Source: Megalobrama amblycephala | Taxonomy: Eukaryota > Chordata > Actinopteri > Cypriniformes > Xenocyprididae | NCBI RefSeq assembly: GCF_018812025.1 | Contig: NC_063049.1 | Coordinates: 14,279,734-14,343,733 of the forward strand | Length of the DNA: 64,000 bases | Reading direction: 5' to 3' | In this document: one piece after another, positions 33,770-45,111 of the stretch | Numbering within the stretch: the stretch's first letter is position 1 | Layout of the letters: each line of letters starts with the position of its first letter | Notes under the pieces: generated by a model | Database searches by the model: none | Told to the model about the DNA's origin: nothing | What the model saw: only the letters and a program-made list of their open reading frames with translations | Made by a program: the position numbers and the translations under genes

Positions 33770-35160
33770 CTGGCTAAATGTAGTTTACACAAGACTATAA
33801 TGATCTGAGATGTCATCACTCTGCTGGAGAATTTCAACGCCATCGATATCGATTCCATGAAACAATATTAGATATTAGATAAGTATGATTACGACAATGA
33901 GTGGGTCCTGACACGTGCTGTCTCACTCCAGTAGAGTTTAAAATGTCTGTAAATGCCAGTCCCAATGCGTCTTTTTAATTATTTACATGGATATTAAAAT
34001 CATCAACAATTGAGATTTTATCTGCAACCAGGGGGGTATTCCAGAAAGCAGGTTATGTGACATACCTGGGTATGTTTAAGAGTAAGTAAGCGGATAACCT
34101 CAACTTTCGGTTCCAAAAACGGAGGTAACTTTTAGGGTATGTAAGTAACCATAGCAACTTGCTCTCTGAACATAACCTGCTCCGGAGCAGGTTATGTTCA
34201 AGGGTTAGTTAGCTTAAGAGGAATTTAGATGTGTGTTATATTATCAATATGGTTATATTATTGTATCTAAATTTGTTATATAGTTACATTTATATACACA
34301 ATGTTATATTATACAATATATAAATGTTTATTCAATTCTAATATATGAATTTTATTGTCATAGCACACATGGATCTACTTCTTAATCTTTATAACAGGAC
34401 ATTTTCTATGCTATAATTTCTATAGTAAAATACATATCATATATGTGATATTTTATTAAATAATTAGCATCAAACAAACAATATTAAGATTAAAAATTAT
34501 TGCACAACCACCCAATAGGTGGTGATGTGCACCAAGTAGGTTATGTAAATCGCCATTAAACAAAAGAAGAAGAATGAAGTAGAATGGCGCGCTTTTTCTT
34601 AGCGTCTGTTTCCATGGTGAATCATCAATTCGTCGCTCTGTTGAGAATGTCTTGTGTGTTAACCGGGAACATACTCTGGGTTGGCTGAACTTATTCCCGG
34701 ATGCATTTTTGGAACCAGCATACCTCGAGTAAGCAAGGTTTGGGTTAATCAACCGAGAGTTCAGGGTATATGTGACAGTAAGTTAACCCTGCTTTCTGGA
34801 ATACACCCCAGTACTAACTCCATTAGAAAATCAGCAAAATCTTTGTTAAATTCTATATGGTGCTGTGGTGGCCTGTATATAGTAGCCAGCACAGATGTCA
34901 ATCGGGATGTATCGCTTTCACTAGATAACGTTACATAAAGCACTGTCACTTCACCTCTGAGTAATACTGAAGATATTGCTATAAATTACAGCAACACCTT
35001 CCCCTTTGCCTTTCAGACGAGGCTCATGTTTATAACCGTAATCTTGGGGGGTAGACTCATTTAAAGTAATGTATCATCTGGTTTTAGCAAGGTTTCTGTT
35101 GAACACAGCACATCTAGAATATGATCTGGGGCATATTCTTTGTACATTGCTAACTCACTT
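33770..35160 (-). pseudogene. L2-like LINE endonuclease fragment, interrupted
   Basis: Minus-strand text matches the endonuclease region of the L2-like LINE at 17.1-17.8 kb: LLKPDD near 35155-35070, then VLATIYRPPQHHIEFNKDFA at about 34900, a DFNI-like block and HVSGPTH-equivalent sequence at about 33910, and [16 protein letters not shown] at about 33830. It is cut by a 777-bp DNA transposon at 34032-34808 and lacks the RT. Multiple stops show that it is old. Confidence 0.75.
34029..34811. mobile_element. Harbinger-type MITE inside the L2 fragment
   Basis: The element at 34032-34808 has inverted ends GGGGGTATTCCAGAAAGCAG and, on the other strand, GGGTGTATTCCAGAAAGCAG. It is flanked by CAG at 34029-34031 and 34809-34811, a 3-bp duplication as made by PIF/Harbinger transposases. 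Removing it and one CAG rejoins the L2 sequence. It has no transposase. Inside it, at about 34510-34575, lies a sequence resembling the 3' tail of the I-type LINE found at 41.1 kb (a short hairpin followed by AAGAAGAAG). Confidence 0.75.
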
Positions 35161-35734
35161 AACTGGATTTGATTGTTGGCGATTTGGCATGATCTTGGAT
35201 TATTTGGTTCTTCGAAGCTCATCCTGGACTTGCTGTCATAGCAACAGGTGCGCAAGCTTGAACCTGCTCGCAAGCAGGCTTATTTCATGTTAACAGGATT
35301 AGATCCCGGCTTTATAAGCGGAGGTGATACGGGAAGTCTTTCGCAGCCATGGCTTGTCAGTTTTTACGAGAGGAACCTGTTGCTGAAGGTGCCAGAGTAA
35401 TTCGAAGAGCTTTTCGAATTAGACCTAATCGCATTTTGCGAGATAGACAGGATCCTTTAGTGCATCACAACAATGTACTTATTGAGAGATATCGTTTTTC
35501 TCATGAGGGTGTCATATACATCATTAATTTGTTGGAACCACACGTGAAATGTTCGACTCGTCAGAGTCGGGCTTTAACAATGGCACAAATTGTTTGTATT
35601 TCTTTGAGATTCTTTGCGAGTGGCACTTTCCTTTACACTATTGGTGATGCGTAAAACTTGGTGAAAAGTGCTGTCTGTCTTGCCATTCGCAAAGTATATC
35701 TGGCACTCAAGCAGTTTTTAGGGAGTTTTGTGGT

Positions 35735-38700
35735 CAGAGCATGTGAGCGGAGCGGAGTGGTAATATTTCCTTAAGAGCTCAGCGCCTTTCTGAAGATTCC
35801 GCTCGCTCAATATGCTCAGCGCTGCTCGCTCAACCCAGAATGCCCTTTGGTGATTTGCTTGTTCGAGAGCGAGAATCTGTAGAGGTCGAGAATAGTAGAG
35901 CAGTTATGGAGTTCAGATATTGTTTCAACGAAGTTGCAAGCCATATACATATATGTAAAGTAAAAATCAAAGTTAAGAATGAGCAGGGAGAAGAAACTGA
36001 GAGGAGTGCGGGGACGCTGTTAAAGTTAGTAAAGATTCATATTGGAATCTGAAGCGGCACATTGCCAGAAAGCACGAGGATGTGCTATGCAAACATGGTG
36101 CAGCAAAAGGTGAGCTAGTTACATACCATAAAAAACGAATAAACAGGTAGGCTAAGGTTAGCTATATTCGGTTGTACGGAGCCCCGATCATAACATGCAG
36201 ACAAAATCACGGCCACGAATTTAGAATGGGCTATTCTGTTTTATGCTAGGACTAGCCTACATTAAAGCGATGAATTAAGAATAATTTTTTTCGTTTAGTC
36301 TAAATTATGGCCACAAATTAAGTATTAAATTACTTAATTAGTTTAAAAGGATTAATCTATGCTTAACATGAAATAGATTTATTTATTATATTATCGTTTA
36401 GTTATTTAATTAGTTATGAAAGATAATATATTACCGTTTAGTTAGGCTATTTTAATTAGTTATGAAAGATATGAAGCATAATAACATACAGCCCTATGTT
36501 ATAAAAACGTGACCTCTCGAAAAACAATGTTAGAAATAAATAATTAAGCCCATTTTTCTTTTAAATATTTTGAATTCATTCGTTCGTTACCTAGTGTTAG
36601 TAGGCCTAAATCGTGGAATGAATCATTATATTTTGTAATTACTTATTAAAATAAATAATAATAAATTAATAAAAATAATAAAACCTGGTGACGTTGTAGA
36701 AACAAATTTTAATTTTTAATATCAGTTAAACTGTAGACCTAAACTCACAGCTGTATATAGGCCTAAATACAGAACTACAGAGTACAGAAGATTAGCCACA
36801 CTACTTAGGCCTATTAAAATATTATTATTAAAAAATAAAATAAAAAAAACTGACCCGAACCAACAGGTAGACCTAGGCTAGATATAGGCGACAGTAATTT
36901 ATAATCTAATATAACGCACGCAAATTTGTTCTTTACAGAAAAAAATACAAAAGGCCAAAAGGAGATAAAGAATTTTTTCCCTCTCCAGCGTCCCCAGTTC
37001 TCTGTGTCAAATGCACGGAAGAAAGAATTAGATGACGCATTTTTTAAGATGGTTTACTTGGATTATGAACCTCTGACAAAAGGTGAATGAGAGGGTATGC
37101 GTCATTTTGTCAGCATTGCCCAGCCCGGATACACCACTCCATGCTACAATACAGTGCGTGACACACAGATGCCAAATGCTCTTAGTGAGATGGAAGGCAG
37201 ACTTAGGGAGCTGTTGCAGTTAGGAGATGGCTTACGCTAGACATATGGACAAACAGAAGAGGACACAGCTTTCTAGGTGTTGTGGCAAGTTTCGTTGATG
37301 AAGTGTACTGTTTCCAGTGTACTTTAGTGTAGTTTAATTTTTGAGCCACTAGGTGGTGCTATTCTATGTTTTTTATAGTAACCTCTGACCTTAATAGCAG
37401 CCATCTTGTTTTACTCAGTTGATGCTGATAGTCACACGGTTAAAGCAGCTATTTTCAATCCTTTCATCATCTTTGCAATCGTTTAAAGAAGGTTTGTCTG
37501 TAAGTATTACAAGTGTTTACAAGAACGTTATCATCATCTTATATTGTTATTGGTGATGTTATTCAGGACAAATTTCATATTTAGAAAGATTATTTTCAGT
37601 ACAGTGTTACATGCATCTGCTTTATTAATGTGTATAGTATATGCAGTTATCCCTTATGTGAACTGTTAAATTCCTTTAATGCACATTCTTTAGAAACTTA
37701 TTTTTTCATTTTTTATGTATTTCTGTTTTACTCTGTTCCATATATTTGAAGTGGTGGTCACAATAAATCCATGCTTCAATTCAATGTCCCTGTGGAAGGA
37801 GTTATCTATCTGCCTAGTTAAGAAGGGGAACTCTTTTACGAGAGCAGAATATGAAGTGTTCAATGGTCACACTGTGTTGCTGTCCTGTGAACATCTTAAA
37901 GGACACCACACAGCTGAGAGTATTTTTCAGAAATATGAAGGTGTTTTACAACACTGGAATTTACAAAGACGCGTTGTCAGGGTGGTCACCGACAGCGCCA
38001 GTAACATGATAAAGGCTTTCAACCTCCCAGGGTTTGAGGAAAGTGCAGTAGAAGAGGAGGGAGAGGAAGAGGACCCAGAGGAAGGTGACACAGTGGATAA
38101 TCAGCCTTCCCCATTCCAGCCAAATTTTTTGCAGATTATTGAGAACGTGACCGCTACATATATCACCGAAATCTCCATATGCGATGCCCTATCCATTTAC
38201 TGCAGCTCGCCCTAAAGGATGCAATAAACAGCCATGCTGATGTGGGCAATGTCATCACACGAACGGCAAAACTTGTAAAAGCTGTCAGGAAGAGCACCCT
38301 AAACACAGAGGAAGCTGATAAACTGGGTGTGCGTCCCACTCAAGCATGTATCACCAGATGGAGCAGTCAGCTGCGCATGATTGAATCTGTATTTAAAATG
38401 TTTGAAAGAGACTCGCAATTTCAAAATAAGCTGACTGTTCCTGAGAACAGTAAGCTGACCATAAATGATGTACTTCAGCTCCAAGCCCTGACTAAGGTGC
38501 TATCACCTCTGGCAGAACTTACTAATGCTATGCAAAAAGAGCTCGGAAACCTGGGCATGATTCTTCCAGCTATTATGGAAATTAAACAGCTTTTGTCCAG
38601 TCTGCCTGAGACCCTCCCCCTACCCATTTGTGTGTTTGCGGAGACACTGTCAGTCAATGTCTCTACTCGTTTTAACAGATTCTATTCTGACAAGCACCTT

Positions 38701-39845
38701 GTGTTGGCGGCTGTATTAGATCCACGTTTCAAAACAGAATGCTCACTGTACCATCTCTAATAATCCAATCGACTCGCAGAGATTCGCGAAATGTTGGTGA
38801 AGGAGGCAGAATGCAATAGTGTAGACAAAGTCACAGAGGCCAGAAGCGTTCCAAAGAAGGTACGCATTTTCGGCTCATATGAAAGTAACTCGAGTGTAGC
38901 TAACACCGCCATAGGTCAGATGGAGGAGTACCTGGGCTCAATGAGAAAAAGTCCACAGGAAGATGTACTAGGATTTTGGAAAACCAGTGCTGGATCCCAC
39001 CCTCAACTAGCCAAGGTCGCCCGCAAAATCTTCAGCATCCCCAGTGGTTCTTCCAGCGCTGAGCGAGTGTTTTCTGCCGCTGGATTGCTTTCCCGGGCAC
39101 ACCGAATGAGCCTGAAGCCTGACACTTTGTCCAAGCTAATGTTTCTTAAAGTGAATTCTAAAATCCATTAAACATCAAGAGACGTTTTAATAGACCGCAG
39201 TTCCCCGCAGTTAACTTGACACTAGAAAGTGTTTATTTCATCGACGTCAGTTCATAATCTAAGCATTCTTTAAGTGCATTTTATCTTTTTTATGCTTCTC
39301 ACAGGATTTATAATCAAAATGTGTTTTGTAAAGCTCTACGCATATTTCATCTCGTGTGTGTGCGTTTGTTTTAATGAACCTGTTTTGAATGTTCTATTGC
39401 ACAACAACGGCAGCTAGCCTATTTTCACAGAAATTAAAGTTAACGAAAATCAAATACACTTTTTCAGTTTTTGCATTTTAGGTATGTTTGCTAAGGTTAG
39501 ATTAATATATTTAATACATTTAATTAATACAATTAATAAAATTAAGAAGAATGTAAGAATTTCGTTTTGAAACATGATAATTGCTATTTATCAGCAACTC
39601 AGCATGAATGATTTTATACAATTATCCAAGAATTTTGGTACAAACAGTAAACAATTTGGCCTACTAGAGCAATTTTATGTCGGAGCGGGATCTGAGCGAG
39701 AATTGGTTTACGGCAACTCGGTGAGCGTGAGCGGAATATTAACGGAGCGCTTGCTTGGGCAGTTGAGCGACTGAGTGGAGCGCACGGCCATAGAGCGGAA
39801 AACGTAGCGGAGCGTCACACCGCTCCGCTTCGCTCACATGCTCTG
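35735..39845 (+). mobile_element. hAT transposon inserted in the Harbinger transposase gene
   Basis: This is a 4,111-bp element. Its left end CAGAGCATGTGAGCGGAGCG and its right end, reverse-complemented (CAGAGCATGTGAGCGAAGCG), are inverted repeats. An exact 8-bp duplication TTTGTGGT lies at 35727-35734 and 39846-39853. Both subterminal regions (35735-35830 and 39680-39845) carry many GAGCG motifs in both orientations, as expected for transposase binding sites. A disrupted transposase gene lies inside on the plus strand. Confidence 0.9.
35840..39171 (+). pseudogene. hAT transposase (BED finger, catalytic core, hATC domain)
   Basis: The N-terminal piece near 35840-36110 resembles a BED zinc finger (VKIKVKNEQGEETERS, then LKRHIARKHEDVL in a shifted frame). 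The core begins near 37010. A DIW motif is coded at 37240-37248, the second Asp lies in VVTDSASNMIKAFNLPG (codon at 37991), and a long helical insertion follows (38179-38760: THCTW-like ACITRWSSQLRMIESVFKMF). The C-terminal dimerisation domain at 38791-39171 has SGSSSAERVFSAAGLLS with the catalytic Glu at 39061. The three catalytic residues are present, but frameshifts or stops near 36050, 38215 and 38760, and about 0.4 kb of inserted or intronic DNA near 37310-37780, make it a pseudogene unless some breaks are introns. Confidence 0.75.
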
Positions 39846-40722
39846 TTTGTGGTATTTCCAAGCCACTTAAGACCACAGGTTGTGAAGCAGAATTTTTTTG
39901 CCATTGCAGGTACATTATAATTGTTAATAAAGATCATGCAACCATGATCATAACAAAAAGTAGGACTTATAGTATTTCTTCATTAGGCTTCCCTAACGTG
40001 ATTGGTGCCATAGACTGCACACACGTCCCCATCCAGGCCCCAATGAAGGGGATTTTGTGAACCAAAAGGGATTTCACAGTGTAAATGTGCAGGTAAATTA
40101 CTATTACGATTCATATTCCACACTACTAATATATGAAATAATAACAAAAGTAATGTAATCAAAAAGTATGCAGTTGACTGATTAAAAATATCTTAGATGG
40201 TGTGTGACTCCATGTTCCACATCACAAATGTGGAAGCAAAATGGCCTGGTTCTGTGCATGACTCTAGGATTTTCAGAGAGTCACATTTATGCACATTATT
40301 TGAACGTGGTAAGGAACAATTTAATATCAAGCTCACTGTATTACATAAATTCATTCAGAGTCTAACAACTGCATTTTTCCAGGTGCTTATGATGGGATCC
40401 TGCTTGGTGGGCTATGCCTGCAGGCAGTATTTTATGACGCCATTCCCTGACCCAAACCCCGGACCACAAACCCGTTTCAATGCAGTTCCTAGCCAGGACA
40501 AGGGCACGCGTTGAAATGACCTTTGGGCTGTAACGATCAGCCAAATTGGTTGAGTCACAAGATTTAAACTGGGGTCAGATTTTACTGTGTGAGTTTGTTA
40601 GTGGTTAAAAGAATGAGACATAAAACAGTTATATGTTTAAATAAGAATTGTGTATATACAATATTCACAGGAACTTTAAAACAACACAATAAAACCAGGA
40701 AAACTTGTGTTAAAAGTATACA

Positions 40723-40931
40723 CTCCAAAGCAGTGGTTCTCAACTCCAGTCCTCGGGACCCACTGCTCTGCACATTTTGTATGTCTCTCTTATATGACAC
40801 ACTCAATTCAGTTCATGCAGACTCTCCCAATGAGCTGATGATCTAAATCAGGTGTGTTAAATAAGGGATACATACAAAATGTGCAGAGCAGTGGGTTCCG
40901 AGGACTGGAGTTGAGAAACACTGCTCCAAAG
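40723..40931. mobile_element. Palindromic hAT MITE, 193 bp, with 8-bp target duplication
   Basis: The element at 40731-40923 starts CAGTGGTTCTCAACTCCAGT and ends with the imperfect reverse complement (GGAGTTGAGAAACACTG). The inverted arms run about 60 bp each. The duplication CTCCAAAG is exact at 40723-40730 and 40924-40931. Ends, duplication size and small size identify a non-autonomous hAT element; the same terminal sequence is frequent in fish genomes. Confidence 0.9.
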
Positions 40932-41289
40932 TACCATAACCTAAAACTAGTGTGCTGATAAAGTCCCAATGTGAGTGTCCACCAGTGTATATACAAATGT
41001 CCATGGAAGTGATAATCCAAAGGTTGTAAGGTTGTGACTGGAGAGGTAAGATCGCAAATGGTAACTCCACAATCCAGTTAAGGTGACTGTTAGTGAGTCT
41101 TTTGTTTGTCTTCTTCTTCTTCTTCTTCTTCTTCTTTTTTAACGGCGGTTGGCATCCAGTTTAATGGTGCATTACCGCCACCTTCTGTTCCGGAGTGTGG
41201 ATCAGTCAGTAAGTTTACAATCTAATCTATAACATCCAGGGAGAGGAGAAGAGAAAAAAAAAAAAAAAAAAAGGGAGAAAATTTCCCCT

Positions 41290-44200
41290 TTATATCCTAT
41301 AATAAAGCCCAGTATCCTTTAAAAAAACCAACAATTCTCTCACCTGTGCTCTGTCATTCATACTTAGTACTGTTTTTAAAGTGATTTTCTGCACCCCTTG
41401 TTCTTTAAGTCTGTTATCCATTATCACTCTCTCCCTCTGATATTTCCTACAATGTAGAATTACATGTTCCACCGATTCCTCTTCCTGACATTCCTCACAC
41501 ACACCCGTCTGATGTTTCCCCACCATTCTTAATGTTTTATTTAGAGCACAGTGTCCCAGCCTTAGTCTTGTAAGTACTGTTTCCTCTTTTCTATCTCTAC
41601 CTCCTACCTTATTTACTTTAATACTCTTTTGGATATAGTATAAATGTCTCCCTTTCCCCTCACTATCCCACATTTCTTGCCATTTTTGGTTAATTTTTTC
41701 CCAGATTATACATTTTACTTCCGCTTTACTGATTCTTATTTGCATTTCTACATTTTCTTTCTTTAGTGCCTTCTTTGCAACCTTGTCTACTTTTTCATTA
41801 CCCTCCACTCCTATGTGTGCCGGAACCCATAAAAATATAACCAGTCCACCTTGGTGTGTAATTCTTGTGACTGAATAGAGAATTTCAAATAAAATATCCT
41901 GTCGACTTGAATGGAACGATGTTAAACTAACTAGAGCAGAAGCTGAGTCTGAACATATTATGACTTTGTCAATTTTTGCTTTTTCCACCCAACGCAAAGC
42001 AACTAAAACTGCAACCATCTCCACTGTACATACTGCTAAATTATTAGATGTTCTTCTATTGACTTCAATTCCTCTTGCTGGAACCACCACACCCATTCCT
42101 GTTACCCCTGTTTCAGGGTTCTTAGTGCCATCTGTATATATTTGAGTAAAATTTTTATATACTCCAGTAATATAATCATTAAACACCCCAACCAGATCAG
42201 CACTTTCTTCTTTCCTTTTCACTTCTAATAAATACCAATCTACCTCTGGACATCTCATCTTCCATGGGGCTATGACTGGATGTACTATTGAAGAGCTGAT
42301 ATTCAAATCAGATACCCCAAGTTCTTTTGCTGTTTTGTTCCCCATATAACCAAAGCTATCCTTTTTACTTCCCTCTTTCCTCCAGCTTTCCTTCAGCACT
42401 TCTTTTGTGGGGTGCGAGTCATTATGCCCCTGCAAGTTAACCCAGTAATTTGCTATTATATGCCGTCTCCTTAGCTCCAGTGGCATCTCTCCTACCTCTA
42501 CCTGAATAGCTGAGACAGGTGATGTCTTAAAAGCTCCACTACACAATCTCAACGCCTGAGCCTGAATCACATCCAAATGTTTTAAATGGGATCTAGCTGC
42601 GGAAGAATACACTATACTACCATAGTCCACCGTAGATCTTATCAGGGCCACATAAATTCTTTTCAGTGCTTGGCAACTTGCCCCCCATTCTCTACCAGTC
42701 AAGCATCTCATTACATTTATTACTTTTTTACTTTTTTCCACTATTCTTCTTATATGATCTGCCCATGTTAAACGCGAATCAAAAAGTACCCCCAAGAATT
42801 TGAATGTTCCTACTCTTTCTATTTCTTTTCCATACATCCTTATTTTCAATCTTTCATCTATTCTTTTATTAGTAAAGAAAACACTTTGGGTTTTTTCCAC
42901 TGAGAATCTACATCCCCATTCTTTCCCCCATTCCACCACTTTATCCACAGCTCCTTGCACTTTCCCAACTACATAACCCATATTTCTCCCCCTCTTCCAC
43001 AGAGCCCCATCATCTGCAAAAAGTGATCTACCTATATCTGCTGGAATCTTTAAAAAGATATCGTTAATCATTATTATGAATAGTAGTGGGCTTACTACAC
43101 TACCTTGAGGTGTACCATTTTCCACAGTATACTGATCTGACAATTCTGACCCTATTCTTACTTGGATATTCCTTTGACACAAAAAATCTTTTATCCAATT
43201 GAAAACTCTCCCTCCAATTCCCAACTTATGTAACTTAATTAGAACTCCTTCCTTCCACATCATATCGTAAGCTTTTTCTATATCCAAAAATACTGCAATT
43301 ACCGCCTCTTTATTTTCCTGGGCTTTCCTTATTTCATTTTCAAGTCTAACAACTGCATCCATAGTACTCCTACCTTTCCTAAACCCACTCTGATAATTTG
43401 CTATCTTTCCCTTCTTCTCAAGCTCATATGACAACCTTTCTGTTATCATTCTTTCCATTATTTTGCATAAATTAGAGGTTAATGCTATTGGTCTATAACT
43501 GATGGGTTTTGATGGATCCTTGCCAGGTTTCCTTATCGGAATTACAACTGCTTCTTTCCATGTTTTTGGCAATCTTCCCTCTTCCCAGACTCTATTATAC
43601 AGATGCAACAATTTCAAAAGTGCACTTTCTCCTAAATGCTTTAACATCACATAGCATACCTTATCTTTCCCCGGTGATGATGATCTTGACATTTTTATTG
43701 CTCTCTTCATTTCTTCCATTGTAAAAAATTCATCAATTACACTATCTACTCTCTCCTTCCTTTCTAATATCCCTGGATATTGACTTATTTTCCACTCTCT
43801 TCTCCTTCTTTCTTCCTCTGATAAGTTTTCTGAACTATGTACCCTACCAAATGCTTTGACCATACTCTCTGCTTTTTCCCTGTTTGATACTGCTAAACCT
43901 TCCTCAGTTACTATAACCGGATATTCCCATTCCCTTCTATCACCTCCCATCCTCTTTATCATTCCCCATACTTCACCCACTGGAGTTGTTCTACCTATCC
44001 CATCACAAAAAGTCCTCCAGCTAGCCCTCTTAGCCTGTCGTACTGTTCTTCTCACTACAGCCTGAGCTTTCTTGTACTGGATTAAATGTTGCATATTATG
44101 GGTTCTTTTGACTAATCTGAATGCTTTATTCCTACCCCTTACTGCCTGCTGACATTCCTCTGTCCACCATGGTACCAATTTTCTCTTCCTCCTATTTTTA

Positions 44201-45111
44201 CTTTTTGGAATAGAACTCTCTGCTGCTATTATAATTGCTGATGTAAACTGATTATTCAATTCATCAACATCTTCAGATACCTCCACCCTTATTATCGCCT
44301 CCTCACTCAATACCTGGAACTTGTCCCAATCTGCCTTCTCAAATATCCACTTCGGACTTCCATCACCTGGTCTTTCTTCCCCTCTTTCTCCAATTGAACA
44401 AACCACTGGGTAGTGATCACTACCAATTGTATCACCTGTCCAAACCTCCCAGTTACCAAAGCCAGCTAGTGTATTAGATACTAAGGTAAGATCTATTGCT
44501 GATTCTTTCCCTGTATTTACATTAATTCTCGTACCTCTACCATCATTCATACACACTAAATTCCTATCCTCCATCAGCTCTTCAATTACCCTTCCATTTG
44601 AGTCAGTATGATAACCTCCCCACACTGTGCTGTGAGCATTAAAGTCTGCACACCATATCACTTTATTTTTGTCTTGACCTTGTATTGTCAATAGTTTACT
44701 CAGATCCAAACTTTTGCAGGGATTGTAATAATTTATTATGACCATTTCCTCCCCCTTATCCCATATTTCCACCATTATGCATTCCTGATCATCTCCCACA
44801 CCCAGTTGTCTATATGAAATTCCTTGTTTAATAAAAGTAGCGCAACCTCCGCCTTTTCCAAGATCTCTGTCTTTCCTTATCCCTAAATATCCATAAATTA
44901 TAAAGTCTATGTTTGGTTTCAGCCATGTTTCTTGAATACAGATAATGTCTGGTTTCACTGCCAATGTTTTAATGAAGTGTTTGAATTCCTGACCATTAGC
45001 CAGTAAACTCCTGGCATTCCATTGTAGGAGAATTACCATAATTAAGATTAACCAATCCATGGTGCATCCTGACTTGACTGAATGGCAAGGTTCTCCCTCA
45101 CCTCTTCCCAC
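41290..45111 (-). CDS. I-type LINE ORF2: endonuclease, reverse transcriptase, RNase H (1,273 aa)
   Basis: This is the replicase of the LINE. The endonuclease has LLQWNARSLLANG, CIQETWLKP, CADFNAHSTVWGG and IGSDHYPVV near the N-terminus (about 25-240). The RT (about 480-750) has SYRPIALTSNLCKIMERMI, FLDIEKAYDMMW, GTPQGSVVSPLLF and FADDGALW (catalytic Asp pair). RNase H (about 1010-1140) has IYTDGTKN, an E in CTVEMVAVLVAL, IICSDSASALVSL and GNEKVDKVAKK, so its acidic residues are present. A C-terminal cysteine-histidine segment (CEECQEEESVEHVILHC) follows. The ATG at 45111 overlaps the end of ORF1 by 64 bp in another frame. No disabling change is visible, so it could be active or only recently silenced. 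Confidence 0.9.
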   Translation of the reverse strand: MGRGEGEPCHSVKSGCTMDWLILIMVILLQWNARSLLANGQEFKHFIKTLAVKPDIICIQETWLKPNIDFIIYGYLGIRKDRDLGKGGGCATFIKQGISYRQLGVGDDQECIMVEIWDKGEEMVIINYYNPCKSLDLSKLLTIQGQDKNKVIWCADFNAHSTVWGGYHTDSNGRVIEELMEDRNLVCMNDGRGTRINVNTGKESAIDLTLVSNTLAGFGNWEVWTGDTIGSDHYPVVCSIGERGEERPGDGSPKWIFEKADWDKFQVLSEEAIIRVEVSEDVDELNNQFTSAIIIAAESSIPKSKNRRKRKLVPWWTEECQQAVRGRNKAFRLVKRTHNMQHLIQYKKAQAVVRRTVRQAKRASWRTFCDGIGRTTPVGEVWGMIKRMGGDRREWEYPVIVTEEGLAVSNREKAESMVKAFGRVHSSENLSEEERRRREWKISQYPGILERKERVDSVIDEFFTMEEMKRAIKMSRSSSPGKDKVCYVMLKHLGESALLKLLHLYNRVWEEGRLPKTWKEAVVIPIRKPGKDPSKPISYRPIALTSNLCKIMERMITERLSYELEKKGKIANYQSGFRKGRSTMDAVVRLENEIRKAQENKEAVIAVFLDIEKAYDMMWKEGVLIKLHKLGIGGRVFNWIKDFLCQRNIQVRIGSELSDQYTVENGTPQGSVVSPLLFIIMINDIFLKIPADIGRSLFADDGALWKRGRNMGYVVGKVQGAVDKVVEWGKEWGCRFSVEKTQSVFFTNKRIDERLKIRMYGKEIERVGTFKFLGVLFDSRLTWADHIRRIVEKSKKVINVMRCLTGREWGASCQALKRIYVALIRSTVDYGSIVYSSAARSHLKHLDVIQAQALRLCSGAFKTSPVSAIQVEVGEMPLELRRRHIIANYWVNLQGHNDSHPTKEVLKESWRKEGSKKDSFGYMGNKTAKELGVSDLNISSSIVHPVIAPWKMRCPEVDWYLLEVKRKEESADLVGVFNDYITGVYKNFTQIYTDGTKNPETGVTGMGVVVPARGIEVNRRTSNNLAVCTVEMVAVLVALRWVEKAKIDKVIICSDSASALVSLTSFHSSRQDILFEILYSVTRITHQGGLVIFLWVPAHIGVEGNEKVDKVAKKALKKENVEMQIRISKAEVKCIIWEKINQKWQEMWDSEGKGRHLYYIQKSIKVNKVGGRDRKEETVLTRLRLGHCALNKTLRMVGKHQTGVCEECQEEESVEHVILHCRKYQRERVIMDNRLKEQGVQKITLKTVLSMNDRAQVRELLVFLKDTGLYYRI

